Origin: JAVVEH01 sp032251435
GTDB lineage: Bacteria > Verrucomicrobiota > Lentisphaeria > Oligosphaerales > MVZH01
DNA length: 64,000 bases
Direction: 5' to 3'
Assembly: GCA_032251435.1 (NCBI GenBank)
Contig: JAVVEH010000012.1
Span: forward strand, 1-64,000
Below the pieces are notes generated by a model. That model saw only the letters and a list, made by a program, of their open reading frames with translations. It did no database searches and was not told the origin of the DNA. Positions 44,269 through 53,608 of the stretch are shown here, piece after piece (position 1 is the first letter of the stretch; every line of letters starts with the position of its first letter). Made by a program: the position numbers and the translations under genes.

Positions 44269-45864
44269 ATGACACTCATTTCATTCCTGTTCTTTACGGG
44301 CCTCGTGGCATTCCTGACATACATCATCACGCGCAAGGATGACCACGCATCGTCAAAAGGCTACTTCCTTGGGGGGCGCAGCCTGACGTTCCCGCTGATC
44401 GCAGGCTCGCTGCTGCTGACCAACCTGTCCACCGAACAGATGGTGGGGTTGAACGGGGCAGCCTTTACCGATGGTTTATGCGTGATGGTATGGGAGGTTA
44501 TCGCGGTTGTGGCGCTGGTCTGCATGGCGTTGTTCTTCCTGCCCCGCTTCCTCAAGAGCGGCGTGGCCACGGTGCCGCAGTATCTGGAGATCCGCTTTGA
44601 TCACCAGACGCAGGTCATCACCAACCTGATTTTCCTCGTGGCCTACGTCGGCATCCTGCTGCCAATCATCTTGTACACGGGCGCTACTGGGATGATCGGG
44701 ATTTTGGACATCAAGGCGATGCTTGGGATCGAATCCGACACGACCGCTCTCTGGCTGATCGTATGGCTCGTTGGCATCATAGGTTCCTGCTATGCCCTGT
44801 TTGGGGGGCTGCGCACGGTCGCCGTGTCGGACACACTCAACGGAATTGGCCTTCTCATCGGTGGACTCATGATCACCTGGTTCGGCCTGTCGGCCCTGGG
44901 CGGTGACGGGTTGCTCTCCGGCGTTACCAAGCTCTCGGAGCTTAAGGAGACTACCTTCAACTCGATTGGCGGCGATGATTCATCCGTTCCCTTCGGCACG
45001 GTGTTCACCGGTATCCTGCTCTTGAACTTCTTCTATTGGACAACCAACCAACAGATCATTCAGCGTACTTTCGGGGCCTCCAGTCTGGCGGAAGGGCAGA
45101 AAGGGGTGCTCCTCACCGGCGCGCTGAAACTACTCGGTCCGATGTACCTCGTGCTTCCGGGTATCATTGCTTTCGCCCTTTTTGCACATGAGGGCATCAA
45201 GGCCGACCACGCTTACGGAATGTTAGTGAACAGGGTCCTGCCATCGCCGTTGACGGGATTTTTTGCCGCGGCCATGATCGGCGCCATCCTTTCGAGCTTC
45301 AACTCGGCACTCAACAGTTCCTGCACGCTCTTCAGCCTCGGGTTGTACAAGAATGTGATCAATAAGGACGCCTCCGAGGAGCAGGTTGTCAGGTCTGGCA
45401 AGGTGTTCGGCTGGATCATCGCTATAGCGGCAATGTGCATCGCGCCGCTCCTCGCGAACACGGGTAGCATCTTTGGCTACCTGCAGAAGATGAACGGAAT
45501 GTACTTCATCCCGATCTTTTCGGTCGTGCTGGTCGGCATGCTGTCGAAGCGCGTGCCGCCCAAAGCCGCCAAGATCGCGTTGATAGCCGGCTTTGTGACC
45601 ATCGCCGCAGGCTACTTCGTGCCGCCATTCGACAGGATCGTGGCATCGATGCATGAGTTCCACTTCCTGGGGATCGTGTTCTCATACCTAGTCATCCTGA
45701 TGTTGGTCATCGGCGAGTTGCGTCCGCTGGAGAAGGAGTTTGTACAGGAGGACGTGAAGGCCGTGGATATGGCGCCCTGGAAACAAGCGAAGCTATGTGG
45801 GGGCATTCTGATTGTCATTGTGATTCTAATCTACGTCGTCTTCGCCAACTTCAATATACTTTGA
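44269..45864 (+). CDS. Sodium:solute symporter (SSS family), sugar-type
   Basis: 531 residues with about 14 hydrophobic helices, the SSS/SGLT fold. The early motif SLTFPLIAGSLLLTNLSTEQMVGLNGAAF covers the broken TM1 helix, and AAMIGAILSSFNSALNSSCTLFS is the TM8 part that contributes to the sodium site. AAGGAAAG lies about 8 bases before the ATG. It probably takes up the mono- or disaccharides released by the neighbouring glycosidases, using the sodium gradient. The symporter sits between GH31 and GH97, and no SusC/SusD pair is present. Confidence 0.92.
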   Translation: MTLISFLFFTGLVAFLTYIITRKDDHASSKGYFLGGRSLTFPLIAGSLLLTNLSTEQMVGLNGAAFTDGLCVMVWEVIAVVALVCMALFFLPRFLKSGVATVPQYLEIRFDHQTQVITNLIFLVAYVGILLPIILYTGATGMIGILDIKAMLGIESDTTALWLIVWLVGIIGSCYALFGGLRTVAVSDTLNGIGLLIGGLMITWFGLSALGGDGLLSGVTKLSELKETTFNSIGGDDSSVPFGTVFTGILLLNFFYWTTNQQIIQRTFGASSLAEGQKGVLLTGALKLLGPMYLVLPGIIAFALFAHEGIKADHAYGMLVNRVLPSPLTGFFAAAMIGAILSSFNSALNSSCTLFSLGLYKNVINKDASEEQVVRSGKVFGWIIAIAAMCIAPLLANTGSIFGYLQKMNGMYFIPIFSVVLVGMLSKRVPPKAAKIALIAGFVTIAAGYFVPPFDRIVASMHEFHFLGIVFSYLVILMLVIGELRPLEKEFVQEDVKAVDMAPWKQAKLCGGILIVIVILIYVVFANFNIL

Positions 45865-45888
45865 CCAGCAATCATAAGGAGATGTAAA

Positions 45889-47766
45889 ATTAAACCATCA
45901 ATATTCGTGACTATCCTCTTTCTTGGCACGGTTGGGCATACTGAAGCAGAAAGCATCATAATGAAAAGTCCTTCGGAAACAGTTCGAGCAGAAATCCTGA
46001 GCAAAGGCGGCCAACTTGTCTATTCTGTCCAGTTCAATGACCAGACCATTATCAACGAGGCCGCGATGGGAATTGTGGTTGATGGGGTGGACTATTCGAA
46101 GTCCCAAATAGAACCGGATCATGTCAAGACGGAGACGGTTGATCAGACCTATCCCATTCCAGGTGTTAAATCGACCGCTCGAAACCATTACACCGGCACC
46201 ACAGTTCCTCTCACGACAATAGGCGTGAATGGAAAGTGGGCGCTTGAGATGCGTGCCTATGATGATGGTTTCGCTTTTCGCTATGTCCTGCTGGGTAAAG
46301 GGCGACGCACCATCCAGAATGAAACAACATCCTTTAATCTCCCGGACAGGTCCAAAATATGGTATTTCGAACGCAACAATGCCTGGAAACTGAAATCCTA
46401 TGCGGGGGAATGGATAAGCGCCCCTATATCCCGAATGCCCAGGATATCCAAAATGGGCCCGATACAGGGATTGCCGTTGGTCGTTGAACTTCCTAACGGC
46501 GGCTATGCCGTATTGACGGAAGCGGCCTGCTGGAACTACTCCGGCATGCGCTGCAAGGCCGTCGGCAACAACACCTTCGTCGCCGCTCTGGCAGATCCAT
46601 CGTTTGAGCTCCACGATGGTATTGTCACCCCGTGGCGTGTCGTTTTATGTGCGGAGAACCTGAATGCCATGGTCAATTCGACCCTCGTGAGCAATCTTGC
46701 TCCCGAACCCGATTCAACGCTTTATTCCGATACAGGGTATATCAAACCGGGGCGCAGTGTATGGCGCTGGTGGAGCAGCGGTACCGGCAGCCCGGAACAG
46801 GAAAAAGACTATATCGACTATGCCGTAGCACTTGGCTACGAATACACGACGATTGATGACGGCTGGAAAGACTGGCCGGATGCATGGAACAAGCTCGCAG
46901 AGCTGTGTGAGTATGCACAGGAAAAGAAGATCGGCGCATTTGTATGGAAACACTCCAAAGAAATCAATGACCCCGCCGGAGACTGGGAAAAAATGCGGAC
47001 GTTCTTTGATAAAGTCAAAGCCGCCGGCGCTGTCGGAATGAAAATTGATTTTATGAATTCCGAATCCAAAGCGACCATCGACTTTGAAATTGCCGCGCTA
47101 AAACTGGCGGCGCAGCGTAAATTGCTGATCAACTTCCACGGGTGCCACAAGTCTACGGGGGAGGCCCGAAGCTACCCGAATGAAATCACGCGCGAAGGCA
47201 TTAGGGGGCTGGAACTCAACAAAATGAAAGAGGGCCCCATTTCCGCCTCCCATAATGCCGCCTTGCCATTTACCCGTTTCATTGTTGGACATGCGGACTA
47301 TACGCCTTTTACCGTTACAACCGAGAAACTGGGGCCGACGACGATCAGCCATCAACTCGCCACCGTCGTTTGCTTTACCACCCCTCTTCAAACCATTGCC
47401 GAAAACCCGACAGTTTTGTTTGATCCGAAGTTCAGCGACCTGGTTTCTGTACTCAAACAGATCCCCTCCGTATGGGATGAGACGAGGGTGCTGCCCGGCA
47501 GTAAAATCGGCGACCTGGCGGTGATGGCTCGCCGCAAGGGAGACGTCTGGTTCATTGCGGCACTTAACGGCGCAGGCCGACGGTCTTACGCTTTGGACCT
47601 ATCGTTTGTCGATGATCGTAAGTATACTGTTGCCATAATCCGGGATCACGCTGATTCGCCAGCTCAATTCAAAGCCGAAGAACAACCGGCAAACCGACTG
47701 ACGACCATGAAGTTTGATATGAATGAAGGGGGCGGATTTGTTGCTCTCCTCCGTCCGGAGAATTAG
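45889..47766 (+). CDS. GH97-family alpha-glycosidase, retaining type, apparent ATT start
   Basis: About 625 residues. The mature part has the GH97 plan: N-terminal beta-sandwich, TIM barrel with TTIDDGWKDWPD and nucleophile motif GMKIDFMNSES (Asp387), a Glu-rich EGIRGLELNKM, and the C-terminal beta-domain. The Asp nucleophile indicates the retaining group, which includes alpha-galactosidases. The expected signal peptide is (M)KPSIFVTILFLGTVGHTEA, and AAGGAG lies 7 bases before its first codon, but that codon is ATT. The nearest standard start (GTG 45907) removes the Lys and is 25 bases from the ribosome site. Either AUU is used, or the base is a mutation or error. It follows the symporter by 24 bases. 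Confidence 0.85.
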   Translation: MKPSIFVTILFLGTVGHTEAESIIMKSPSETVRAEILSKGGQLVYSVQFNDQTIINEAAMGIVVDGVDYSKSQIEPDHVKTETVDQTYPIPGVKSTARNHYTGTTVPLTTIGVNGKWALEMRAYDDGFAFRYVLLGKGRRTIQNETTSFNLPDRSKIWYFERNNAWKLKSYAGEWISAPISRMPRISKMGPIQGLPLVVELPNGGYAVLTEAACWNYSGMRCKAVGNNTFVAALADPSFELHDGIVTPWRVVLCAENLNAMVNSTLVSNLAPEPDSTLYSDTGYIKPGRSVWRWWSSGTGSPEQEKDYIDYAVALGYEYTTIDDGWKDWPDAWNKLAELCEYAQEKKIGAFVWKHSKEINDPAGDWEKMRTFFDKVKAAGAVGMKIDFMNSESKATIDFEIAALKLAAQRKLLINFHGCHKSTGEARSYPNEITREGIRGLELNKMKEGPISASHNAALPFTRFIVGHADYTPFTVTTEKLGPTTISHQLATVVCFTTPLQTIAENPTVLFDPKFSDLVSVLKQIPSVWDETRVLPGSKIGDLAVMARRKGDVWFIAALNGAGRRSYALDLSFVDDRKYTVAIIRDHADSPAQFKAEEQPANRLTTMKFDMNEGGGFVALLRPEN

Positions 47767-48142
47767 AGAAGATTTGCCGAACAAGGCAAATGTACGGTAT
47801 GGCGTGCCGCCACCCATGAGTTGCGACGTTAAAACCGGATTTTATTCCTGGCGCGCGTCCTCTGTGTCTTCTTTGAGATTTTAATGTTCTCGTCCTCGAT
47901 GTCTTCTGTGTCCTCCGCGCGCCGCCCGCGACCGGGACGGGAGCGAAACCAAGACTCATTTTTTTCCAGATTCAGTTATTCATTCACGGTAGGTAATCAT
48001 GCCTGCACCCGATACAAATCACTATAATTATGACCATCTATATTCAATGATCAAGGGGTAATTACAGTTCAATAAGGGGGTAACATCGGATCAACTCTCG
48101 CGTCTGATGCCAAACCATACCCTTGTTCCTGTGGAAGAGACA
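47767..48142. other. Convergent intergenic region
   Basis: No gene is supported. A perfect seven-base stem (ATTTGCC 47772-47778, GGCAAAT 47785-47791, six-base loop) sits just after the GH97 stop and may end transcription, although no T-run follows. Further on are simple repeats of the ctctgtgtcttct kind (about 47868-47915) and a GC-rich stretch with GCGACCGGGACGG, vaguely like the dispersed element at 54636. Confidence 0.5.
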
Positions 48143-49981
48143 TCAAAGATCCAGCATGTCCCTGGCTTCTTCTGTCAACATGGGCTCTCCCACGGTATTG
48201 GGCCAGATACGTCGTATCAGGTCGTAGGCAGCCATTTTGAGTCCCTCAAGGTCGACGCCTCCAATGTAAAGGACCTCGGGGACTTCGAGGGGTTGCCGGA
48301 TACCAATGCTCCGTTGGGGATGGCCGTTTCGGTTATTTCCGAAAGGAAGGGGGACAATCTGGACGAATCCCTTTGCTCCCTGACCGAACAACGCTTCGGG
48401 TTGACGGTCAGAAGCCATGGACTCTTTCATGAGTTGCAGGAGGGGATTGAACGCCTCGGTTCCGATTATGGCAAAGGGCTGACGGGTCGCCTCCACACAA
48501 TCCATACTACCGGTCACACGACAGTCTCCGCCAAAGAGGTGATCCAGAACACACTTGAGCCGGTACCCAGGCTCACACTCGTCACCCGTAAAAGGACCGG
48601 TGATCACGGGCAGGTTCTTTCCATAACGGACAAGAAAGGCTTCAATTTTCTCCAGTCCGTCCGGGTAGACCACTCCTTCAAAGGGGGCTATTTTTTCCAG
48701 CTCAACATCGTACTCTCTTGTGACCGTACCATACCCCCAAAGGGTCTCGTTTTTCATTTTCAGGCGCACAAAGACGTTGTTGCGTCCATTTTTCAAGCAA
48801 AGGGGATCGAGGTCCAGCTCAAGGGTGCGGGAGGCGTGCTTTTCCAGTTTCAACGGCACGTCTTTGCTGGCGTGATCTCCCACCACCACACATACCGACC
48901 CTTCGATCGAGACCATGTTACGATTCTCAATGGCAATGGTGGCCTTGCTCGGCGTGCAGTTCGACAGGCTGATCCGGACATGCTTGCGCGGATCCGTGTC
49001 GGGCATGGATCGCAAGGATTCCTCTTTAAAGGTTTCGGCGATTTCTTTCGGAGCCCCGTCCAAAGCCACCACCCCGGATTGGCCGATTCCAAATTCCCGC
49101 CAGCTCATCTTGTCGCGGAAACAGTGGTGTAGAACCACCTCGGGGCCATTTTCCACTCGCGAGACCTCCATCATCTTTTTCCAGCCTTCGGCCATGACCC
49201 GGGGGGGAGTAACATTTCCCCAGCGAAAGTATCCCTGGCCGCAGGCCTCTGTGACCCACCTGGGCTTGTCCAGGTCGCCAAATCCCATACCCCGGCACCA
49301 GTGGATCTTGTGATATCCTTCGGGATACTCCACCTCTCCACCCTCGGAGCAGAATCTGCGGAAGACATCCAACGACACGTCGTCCCAGCCGTGGTGATCG
49401 ACGGGACAATAGAAGTGAATGGGGTGGAAGTCCAATTCTGCGACATCATCGGGGAATGTTTCCCTATAACGGTAGAGGTCCACGGACTTCACGTCCGAGG
49501 AGAACCGGGCGTCGGGGTCGATGCTCCGGGCCAGACGGATGAGTTCCACCATGTGTCTGAAATTGTCAGCATCGGAAGTTTCCTCATAGATCTCGTTGCC
49601 CATCTGGTAATAACGGATGCGACCCTTGTAACGGCTGACGTACAACCGGACGATGTCCTCGGTGAGTCCTTCGAAGAAGGAGCCGATGTCGAAAAGGATG
49701 GTGATGCCATAGGTCTCCTGAAACTCCACGGCAGCGTCCATCATTTCGATGTATTTTCCCGGTTTCAAGCCTGGGTACTCCACCTTGTCCGTTTGGCTGG
49801 GAGAGATGTGGAATCTGACGATGGACATGCCCAGGCTGGACATAATCCTGAAATCCTCCTCCATGCGCTCCTTCGTCCACCGGTCCATGATCCATAGTGG
49901 GGAAAAGTCTTCGATCATCCCCACTTGGGGAATGTAGTTCACACCGGTAAGGATTGATCTCTCCGGGGTGCTGTTACTCAT
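48143..49981 (-). CDS. Cytoplasmic clan GH-A glycosidase-like protein
   Basis: 612 residues without a signal peptide. An N-terminal TIM barrel carries the two clan GH-A glutamates: Asn129-Glu130 in QMGNEIYEE (acid/base) and Glu245 in RWVTEACGQGYF (nucleophile). Other family-like segments are GVNYIPQ at the start and FHPIHFYCP. Residues 330-440 are a beta-sandwich, and the last 150 residues form an alpha/beta domain resembling the glutamine-amidotransferase-like or beta-galactosidase trimerisation domain. AAAGGA stands 6 bases before the ATG. The exact GH family is not certain. It probably cleaves an imported oligosaccharide. A remnant of a GH43-like gene lies just upstream. Confidence 0.82.
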   Translation of the reverse strand: MSNSTPERSILTGVNYIPQVGMIEDFSPLWIMDRWTKERMEEDFRIMSSLGMSIVRFHISPSQTDKVEYPGLKPGKYIEMMDAAVEFQETYGITILFDIGSFFEGLTEDIVRLYVSRYKGRIRYYQMGNEIYEETSDADNFRHMVELIRLARSIDPDARFSSDVKSVDLYRYRETFPDDVAELDFHPIHFYCPVDHHGWDDVSLDVFRRFCSEGGEVEYPEGYHKIHWCRGMGFGDLDKPRWVTEACGQGYFRWGNVTPPRVMAEGWKKMMEVSRVENGPEVVLHHCFRDKMSWREFGIGQSGVVALDGAPKEIAETFKEESLRSMPDTDPRKHVRISLSNCTPSKATIAIENRNMVSIEGSVCVVVGDHASKDVPLKLEKHASRTLELDLDPLCLKNGRNNVFVRLKMKNETLWGYGTVTREYDVELEKIAPFEGVVYPDGLEKIEAFLVRYGKNLPVITGPFTGDECEPGYRLKCVLDHLFGGDCRVTGSMDCVEATRQPFAIIGTEAFNPLLQLMKESMASDRQPEALFGQGAKGFVQIVPLPFGNNRNGHPQRSIGIRQPLEVPEVLYIGGVDLEGLKMAAYDLIRRIWPNTVGEPMLTEEARDMLDL

Positions 49982-49990
49982 GATGATCCT

Positions 49991-50323
49991 TTACTTGGTT
50001 TTTGTATTTCCACTGGTCAGTGGTATATGTACATTGAAGGTTCGATTTCCAGTCTTTGCTGCACAAAACAGCACGGCAGGAATGCCGTTCTCCAACCAAA
50101 GCTGTGGACGCTCCAGTCGCTGCAATCGCTCAACCCCTTGTGTCTGCCAGTTCACTCTCGCCGTGGTAACCAGTGGGTGCTTTGCCAGCTTCCACACCAA
50201 GCCCTTCTTGGACTCGAAGAGCGCAAGCGAGTGCTTCTTCCCGGTGAATGCCCCTCTCATATCTTTGACGATGGGCCAAAGCTTATCGTCTTGTGCCCAG
50301 ATGAAGGGGTCTTCGGCAGGAAA
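49991..50323 (-). pseudogene. C-terminal remnant of a GH43-like gene, in frame after a stop
   Basis: Directly after the TAA of the double GH43-like gene, in the same frame, the sequence continues as FPAEDPFIWAQDDKLWPIV, then RGAFTGKKHSLALFES, RLQRLERPQLWLENGIPAVLFCAA and RTFNVHIPL, ending at 49991. AEDPFIW and ERPQL...VLFCA are the late blades of GH43-type five-bladed propellers. The first two thirds of that module and any start codon are missing, so it is a truncated gene or the lost end of a fused third module. Confidence 0.8.
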
Positions 50324-52528
50324 TTATTCATGTAAATGTTTCTTTCGACGCAGTACATACGCATTCGTTCCGTCGCTGCCGTCCAGTGCCGAGCCACTTG
50401 GGCAGTAGAGATACTCCGGCTCACCGTCTTTTCCCATCAGAATCTGCGGCCTCTCGAATTTTACCTCGTTGCCATAGTGGTGCTTGATGTTCTTCGGGAG
50501 CTTGTTGTTCAGGTAGAATCGACGAAGATGATGGAATCCATGAAGGGGTTTTGATTCGAACTTGGTACCATCCTTCGAGATCCACAGCAGTCCGCCACCC
50601 TTTTCCAGGATACCATGGTTGTCCGTCGTGATCAGGCAGACATGTTCTTTCCAGATGAAGGCGTAGCCGTCCTCAATCGCGCGGTCGTTTGCCGTGATCG
50701 GATCTTTCTGGATCACGTAGGGACCGTCGAGTTTGTTGGCAATGGCAACCCCCATCTTGACCTTGCCCTTTGACCGCGGGCCGCTCATTGCCTTGAAATA
50801 GAGCAGGAACCTTCCGTCAGGATGTGTCAACAGTGACGGGTTGTTCACGCCACAACCGCTGTCGTGGCACCAAATCGCCTTGTCTTCGGGCGGGCTCAGC
50901 AGAGGTTGTTTTTCGTCGGGTACCAGTTTCCAGGGGCCGTTCAGGCTGTCCGCAACCATCATCCCTATCCGCTGATTTGGGCCGTGCTTCGGGCCATCAT
51001 CATTGCTGATAAACACCAATACGTATTTATCGCCTATCTTCCGGATGTTAGGATTGTGATATCCAACCGCATTCCAGCCCTTGCCGATACCTTTGCCTAT
51101 TGTGGCGACATACTTGAACGGGCCCTCCGGCCTGTCTGACATGTAATGCGCGATCTCACTGTTTCTTTTCCATGCCTGAATGAACGGGATGTTTCCGGGC
51201 CAGCGCGCGCAGAAAAGGTGGATCTTGCCGTCGTCGTCCCGTATCGGCGAACTCCCCCAGATATCCCAGCCTGGTTCATTGATCGCTTCGCCGACCAGTT
51301 CCCACTGATCTGCCAGCGGTTCCGGTCGTTTCGTTTCTGTTTTTGAGGATGTCGGTGTGCCCCCCGCATCTTTGAGTGCGGGCTTGGACGGTATCTGCCC
51401 CACGTCTTGTTCGGCGTCTCCAACGTTTAACGGGATCGCAATGTTGCCGCTGATCTCCTTGTCGTAAATTGCCAGATAAACCCACTCGGCACGACCCTTC
51501 TCATCGGTCAGGACAAAGGGCCGTTCGACACGTTTGGGCTTCCAGATCGTGCCGTCTGAAAGCTCAATCTGTTTATGCATAAAGGTGAACGGTTTGGCCT
51601 CGCGCCATTTGTAGCTGTCCTCGGAAACAAGATGGGCCAAAACAGGCTTTCCCATGACATGTATCAGACTATGAAAAAGACCATCTGCCTGATTGTACCA
51701 GATGCATGCGTCCTCGGTTTGCGCGTTGTCGTAAATTGCCTGTTTCTGAAAAACAAACGGCCCGGTTGCCTTGTCGGCATGACCAACAAGCTGGATGCGA
51801 AACCAGTCCTTACGGCGATTGTCGTCGCCTTTGACGATCATCACAAACTGACCCTTGTGATAGGCCACTGCCGGGTTGACGGCAATGTTTTTGAAGCTGC
51901 CGTGTGGGACAACCACCGGTTTTGGCACCCGTACAAACGGACCGGCCGGGGTGTCAGCACTGGCCACTCCAATACACTGTCTGTTGCGAACAATCTCACG
52001 GTTATCCTTCAGCCAGTTGTCACTGGGAAACGGACTCTCGTTGGTGGCCTTAAAGTCGCCACGCAGTGCGTTAGAAACATAGTAGAGATGGATCTTGCCG
52101 TTTGCCACACAGACCGAGGGGTTATGAGCAGTTACAATATCCCAACCATCCAGATGTCGGCTTTCAATTACCGTGCCGGTTGTTTTGAAGGGCCCCTCCG
52201 GGCGATCCGCAACAGCATGGGCAATTTCGCAATGGGTCATCCAGCCCTTAAACCCTTTTGATTTCGGCCAGCGTGAATAAAAGCCATGAATTTTGCCGTC
52301 CTTCCACCTCATGGTGGTCATGCCCCAAACATAGTAATCCGGATCGACCAATACATGTGGAGACGGTAACCTCTTGAAGAAGTTCTTTTGGGTGACGACT
52401 GGAATCGATTTGGGAGATGTTAACACTGTTTTGTTCTGCTTGGGGCTTGCTGCTTCAGCATCAGCGGGGATTATCGTTAAACATATAGCGAAGACGTGAA
52501 TTAAAGCTATCAGGTATGTCGTTTCCAT
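50324..52528 (-). CDS. Secreted protein with two GH43-like beta-propeller modules
   Basis: 734 residues with a signal peptide (LIALIHVFAICLTIIPADAEA). Two homologous modules, about residues 45-365 and 410-730, each contain ...W..KDGKIH.FY/FC.RWP, EIAH..SDRPEGPFK and HNPxV/I, followed by a late FERP motif. This is the fold of GH43/GH32-like five-bladed propellers, families acting on arabinan, xylan or fructan. The catalytic acids cannot be placed with certainty, so one module may be non-catalytic. The linker is Pro/Lys-rich (SKPALKDAGGTPTSSKTETKRP). AAGG lies 8 bases before the ATG. A truncated third module continues in frame after the stop. Confidence 0.82.
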   Translation of the reverse strand: METTYLIALIHVFAICLTIIPADAEAASPKQNKTVLTSPKSIPVVTQKNFFKRLPSPHVLVDPDYYVWGMTTMRWKDGKIHGFYSRWPKSKGFKGWMTHCEIAHAVADRPEGPFKTTGTVIESRHLDGWDIVTAHNPSVCVANGKIHLYYVSNALRGDFKATNESPFPSDNWLKDNREIVRNRQCIGVASADTPAGPFVRVPKPVVVPHGSFKNIAVNPAVAYHKGQFVMIVKGDDNRRKDWFRIQLVGHADKATGPFVFQKQAIYDNAQTEDACIWYNQADGLFHSLIHVMGKPVLAHLVSEDSYKWREAKPFTFMHKQIELSDGTIWKPKRVERPFVLTDEKGRAEWVYLAIYDKEISGNIAIPLNVGDAEQDVGQIPSKPALKDAGGTPTSSKTETKRPEPLADQWELVGEAINEPGWDIWGSSPIRDDDGKIHLFCARWPGNIPFIQAWKRNSEIAHYMSDRPEGPFKYVATIGKGIGKGWNAVGYHNPNIRKIGDKYVLVFISNDDGPKHGPNQRIGMMVADSLNGPWKLVPDEKQPLLSPPEDKAIWCHDSGCGVNNPSLLTHPDGRFLLYFKAMSGPRSKGKVKMGVAIANKLDGPYVIQKDPITANDRAIEDGYAFIWKEHVCLITTDNHGILEKGGGLLWISKDGTKFESKPLHGFHHLRRFYLNNKLPKNIKHHYGNEVKFERPQILMGKDGEPEYLYCPSGSALDGSDGTNAYVLRRKKHLHE

Positions 52529-52925
52529 TCTATGCCCTTATCAAACGACAGCTTGATGGATTGCATGTCATCAGGTATTGTGAACCTTGTCGCTACCGGT
52601 CATTTTGGTTGTCACGTGGTTTTGGGGAAATGGGGAGGGAATGGGTCCGTCCCCATTGTAATACGATTTGTTTGCCAAGACCGTTGCGATGTCGGGCGCG
52701 GTGCGAGTAACCTAAGTTCGCCATCGGGCTGTCCCCGGCCGTTGACACAACGGGGATAAGGGGGAATCTGTCCTGAAACCGGAAAAGGCGGCTTGGAGAA
52801 GCAGGAAAAGTGCTTTTGTAGAAGATACCGTCAAATTTAGATCGAAAAATTCGTGTCTATTAGTGCTCATTAGTGGTTCATGAATTAATCAGGCTAGCGC
52901 ATTGGCTTTGTTCGAAGATTCTTCG
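52529..52925. other. Gene-free stretch upstream of the GH43-like gene
   Basis: No gene supported. It contains gtgtctattagtgctcattagtggttcat-like repetitive words (about 52853-52881) and the phrase gtccccattgtaatacg near 52649, similar in style to the 31-bp repeat at 53609. Confidence 0.5.
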
Positions 52926-53264
52926 TCAAATGCCGATGACAAGTCTCAGCCCCTCATCAATTCTTGCCATCGTGGCAAGGCTCAGTGTTTGAACCCTCTC
53001 CGTCAGGAAACCCCGGTCAAGAGTGACCAACTGGGAAACATTGACAACAGAAGGCTTAGGAAGGCCTGACTCCCGGGGAGCAATCCGCACGTTTCCAGGA
53101 GCCCCAGCGAGGCGAATGCTGGACGTGATGACGGCACAGACAACGGTGCTGATTGCGCTCCGGTTGAAAACATCTGCTTGCACAATAAGCATCGGGCACC
53201 GATGTCCCGGTTCAGAGCCCGAAGGCACGGAAAGATTTGCCCACCAAATATCTCCTCGTTGCAT
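52926..53264 (-). CDS. mazF: MazF/PemK-family toxin
   Basis: 112 residues, an endoribonuclease toxin of the MazF type. MQRGDIWWANL is the standard start (RGDIWWA), followed by GHRCPMLIVQADVFN (RP..I.Q.D.FN) and the late strand LPKPSVVNVSQLVTLDRGFL (S..N..Q..T.D...L). The ATG at 53264 overlaps the antitoxin stop by one base (TAATG) and has GAGGAG 8 bases upstream; a GTG at 53270 is less likely. Such toxins cut mRNA at short sequences and are neutralised by the cotranscribed antitoxin. Confidence 0.93.
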   Translation of the reverse strand: MQRGDIWWANLSVPSGSEPGHRCPMLIVQADVFNRSAISTVVCAVITSSIRLAGAPGNVRIAPRESGLPKPSVVNVSQLVTLDRGFLTERVQTLSLATMARIDEGLRLVIGI

Positions 53265-53500
53265 TACCACTGCTCCTCGGCAATTGAAAGTATCTGCGCT
53301 TCAACCAAACCGGTGTCGAGGGATGATCCTCCGCTGGCATAAACCTGATTCAGCTTTTCGGTTACATCTTCCTCGTGGTGTTGGTCAAGGTATTCGGACA
53401 CGGCGACCGTAAAGAGGGCACTACGAGACATTTTTCTCTGATGAGCAAAGCGCTCAGCGCGGGAAAAAATCGGATCAGGAATGGAGACTGCTGTTTTCAT
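53264..53500 (-). CDS. Ribbon-helix-helix (CopG/MetJ-Arc) antitoxin
   Basis: 78 residues. MKTAVSIPDPIFSRAERFA is the ribbon strand and first helix, SRSALFTVAVSEYLDQH the second helix, together the RHH DNA-binding domain. The acidic C-terminal half (EEDVTEKLNQVY) is the probable MazF-binding tail. The stop overlaps the toxin start. Upstream lies a perfect inverted repeat inside the promoter, the expected autoregulatory operator. The predicted transcription start coincides with the ATG, so the messenger may be leaderless. Confidence 0.9.
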   Translation of the reverse strand: MKTAVSIPDPIFSRAERFAHQRKMSRSALFTVAVSEYLDQHHEEDVTEKLNQVYASGGSSLDTGLVEAQILSIAEEQW

Positions 53501-53506
53501 AATCTC

Positions 53507-53535
53507 AGTATAACTCCAGTTATACTCATTGTCAA
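53507..53535 (-). promoter_or_regulatory. Consensus promoter and operator of the toxin-antitoxin operon
   Basis: On the minus strand TTGACA (53530-53535) is followed after exactly 17 bases by TATACT (53507-53512). The perfect inverted repeat AGTATAACT-CC-AGTTATACT (53507-53526) covers the -10 and the spacer, as an RHH operator should. Only six bases separate the -10 from the ATG at 53500. Confidence 0.88.
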
Positions 53536-53608
53536 ATGCATTCTTTCGAATGACGCGGATCAGGCGCGGCTATAAGTCGTCGCCTCCATCCGGCTTGTGA
53601 GTGTAATG

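Noticed and set aside
48107..49132. 341-codon plus-strand open frame
   Set aside because: Antisense to the clan-A glycosidase with conserved Glu residues; no motif of its own.
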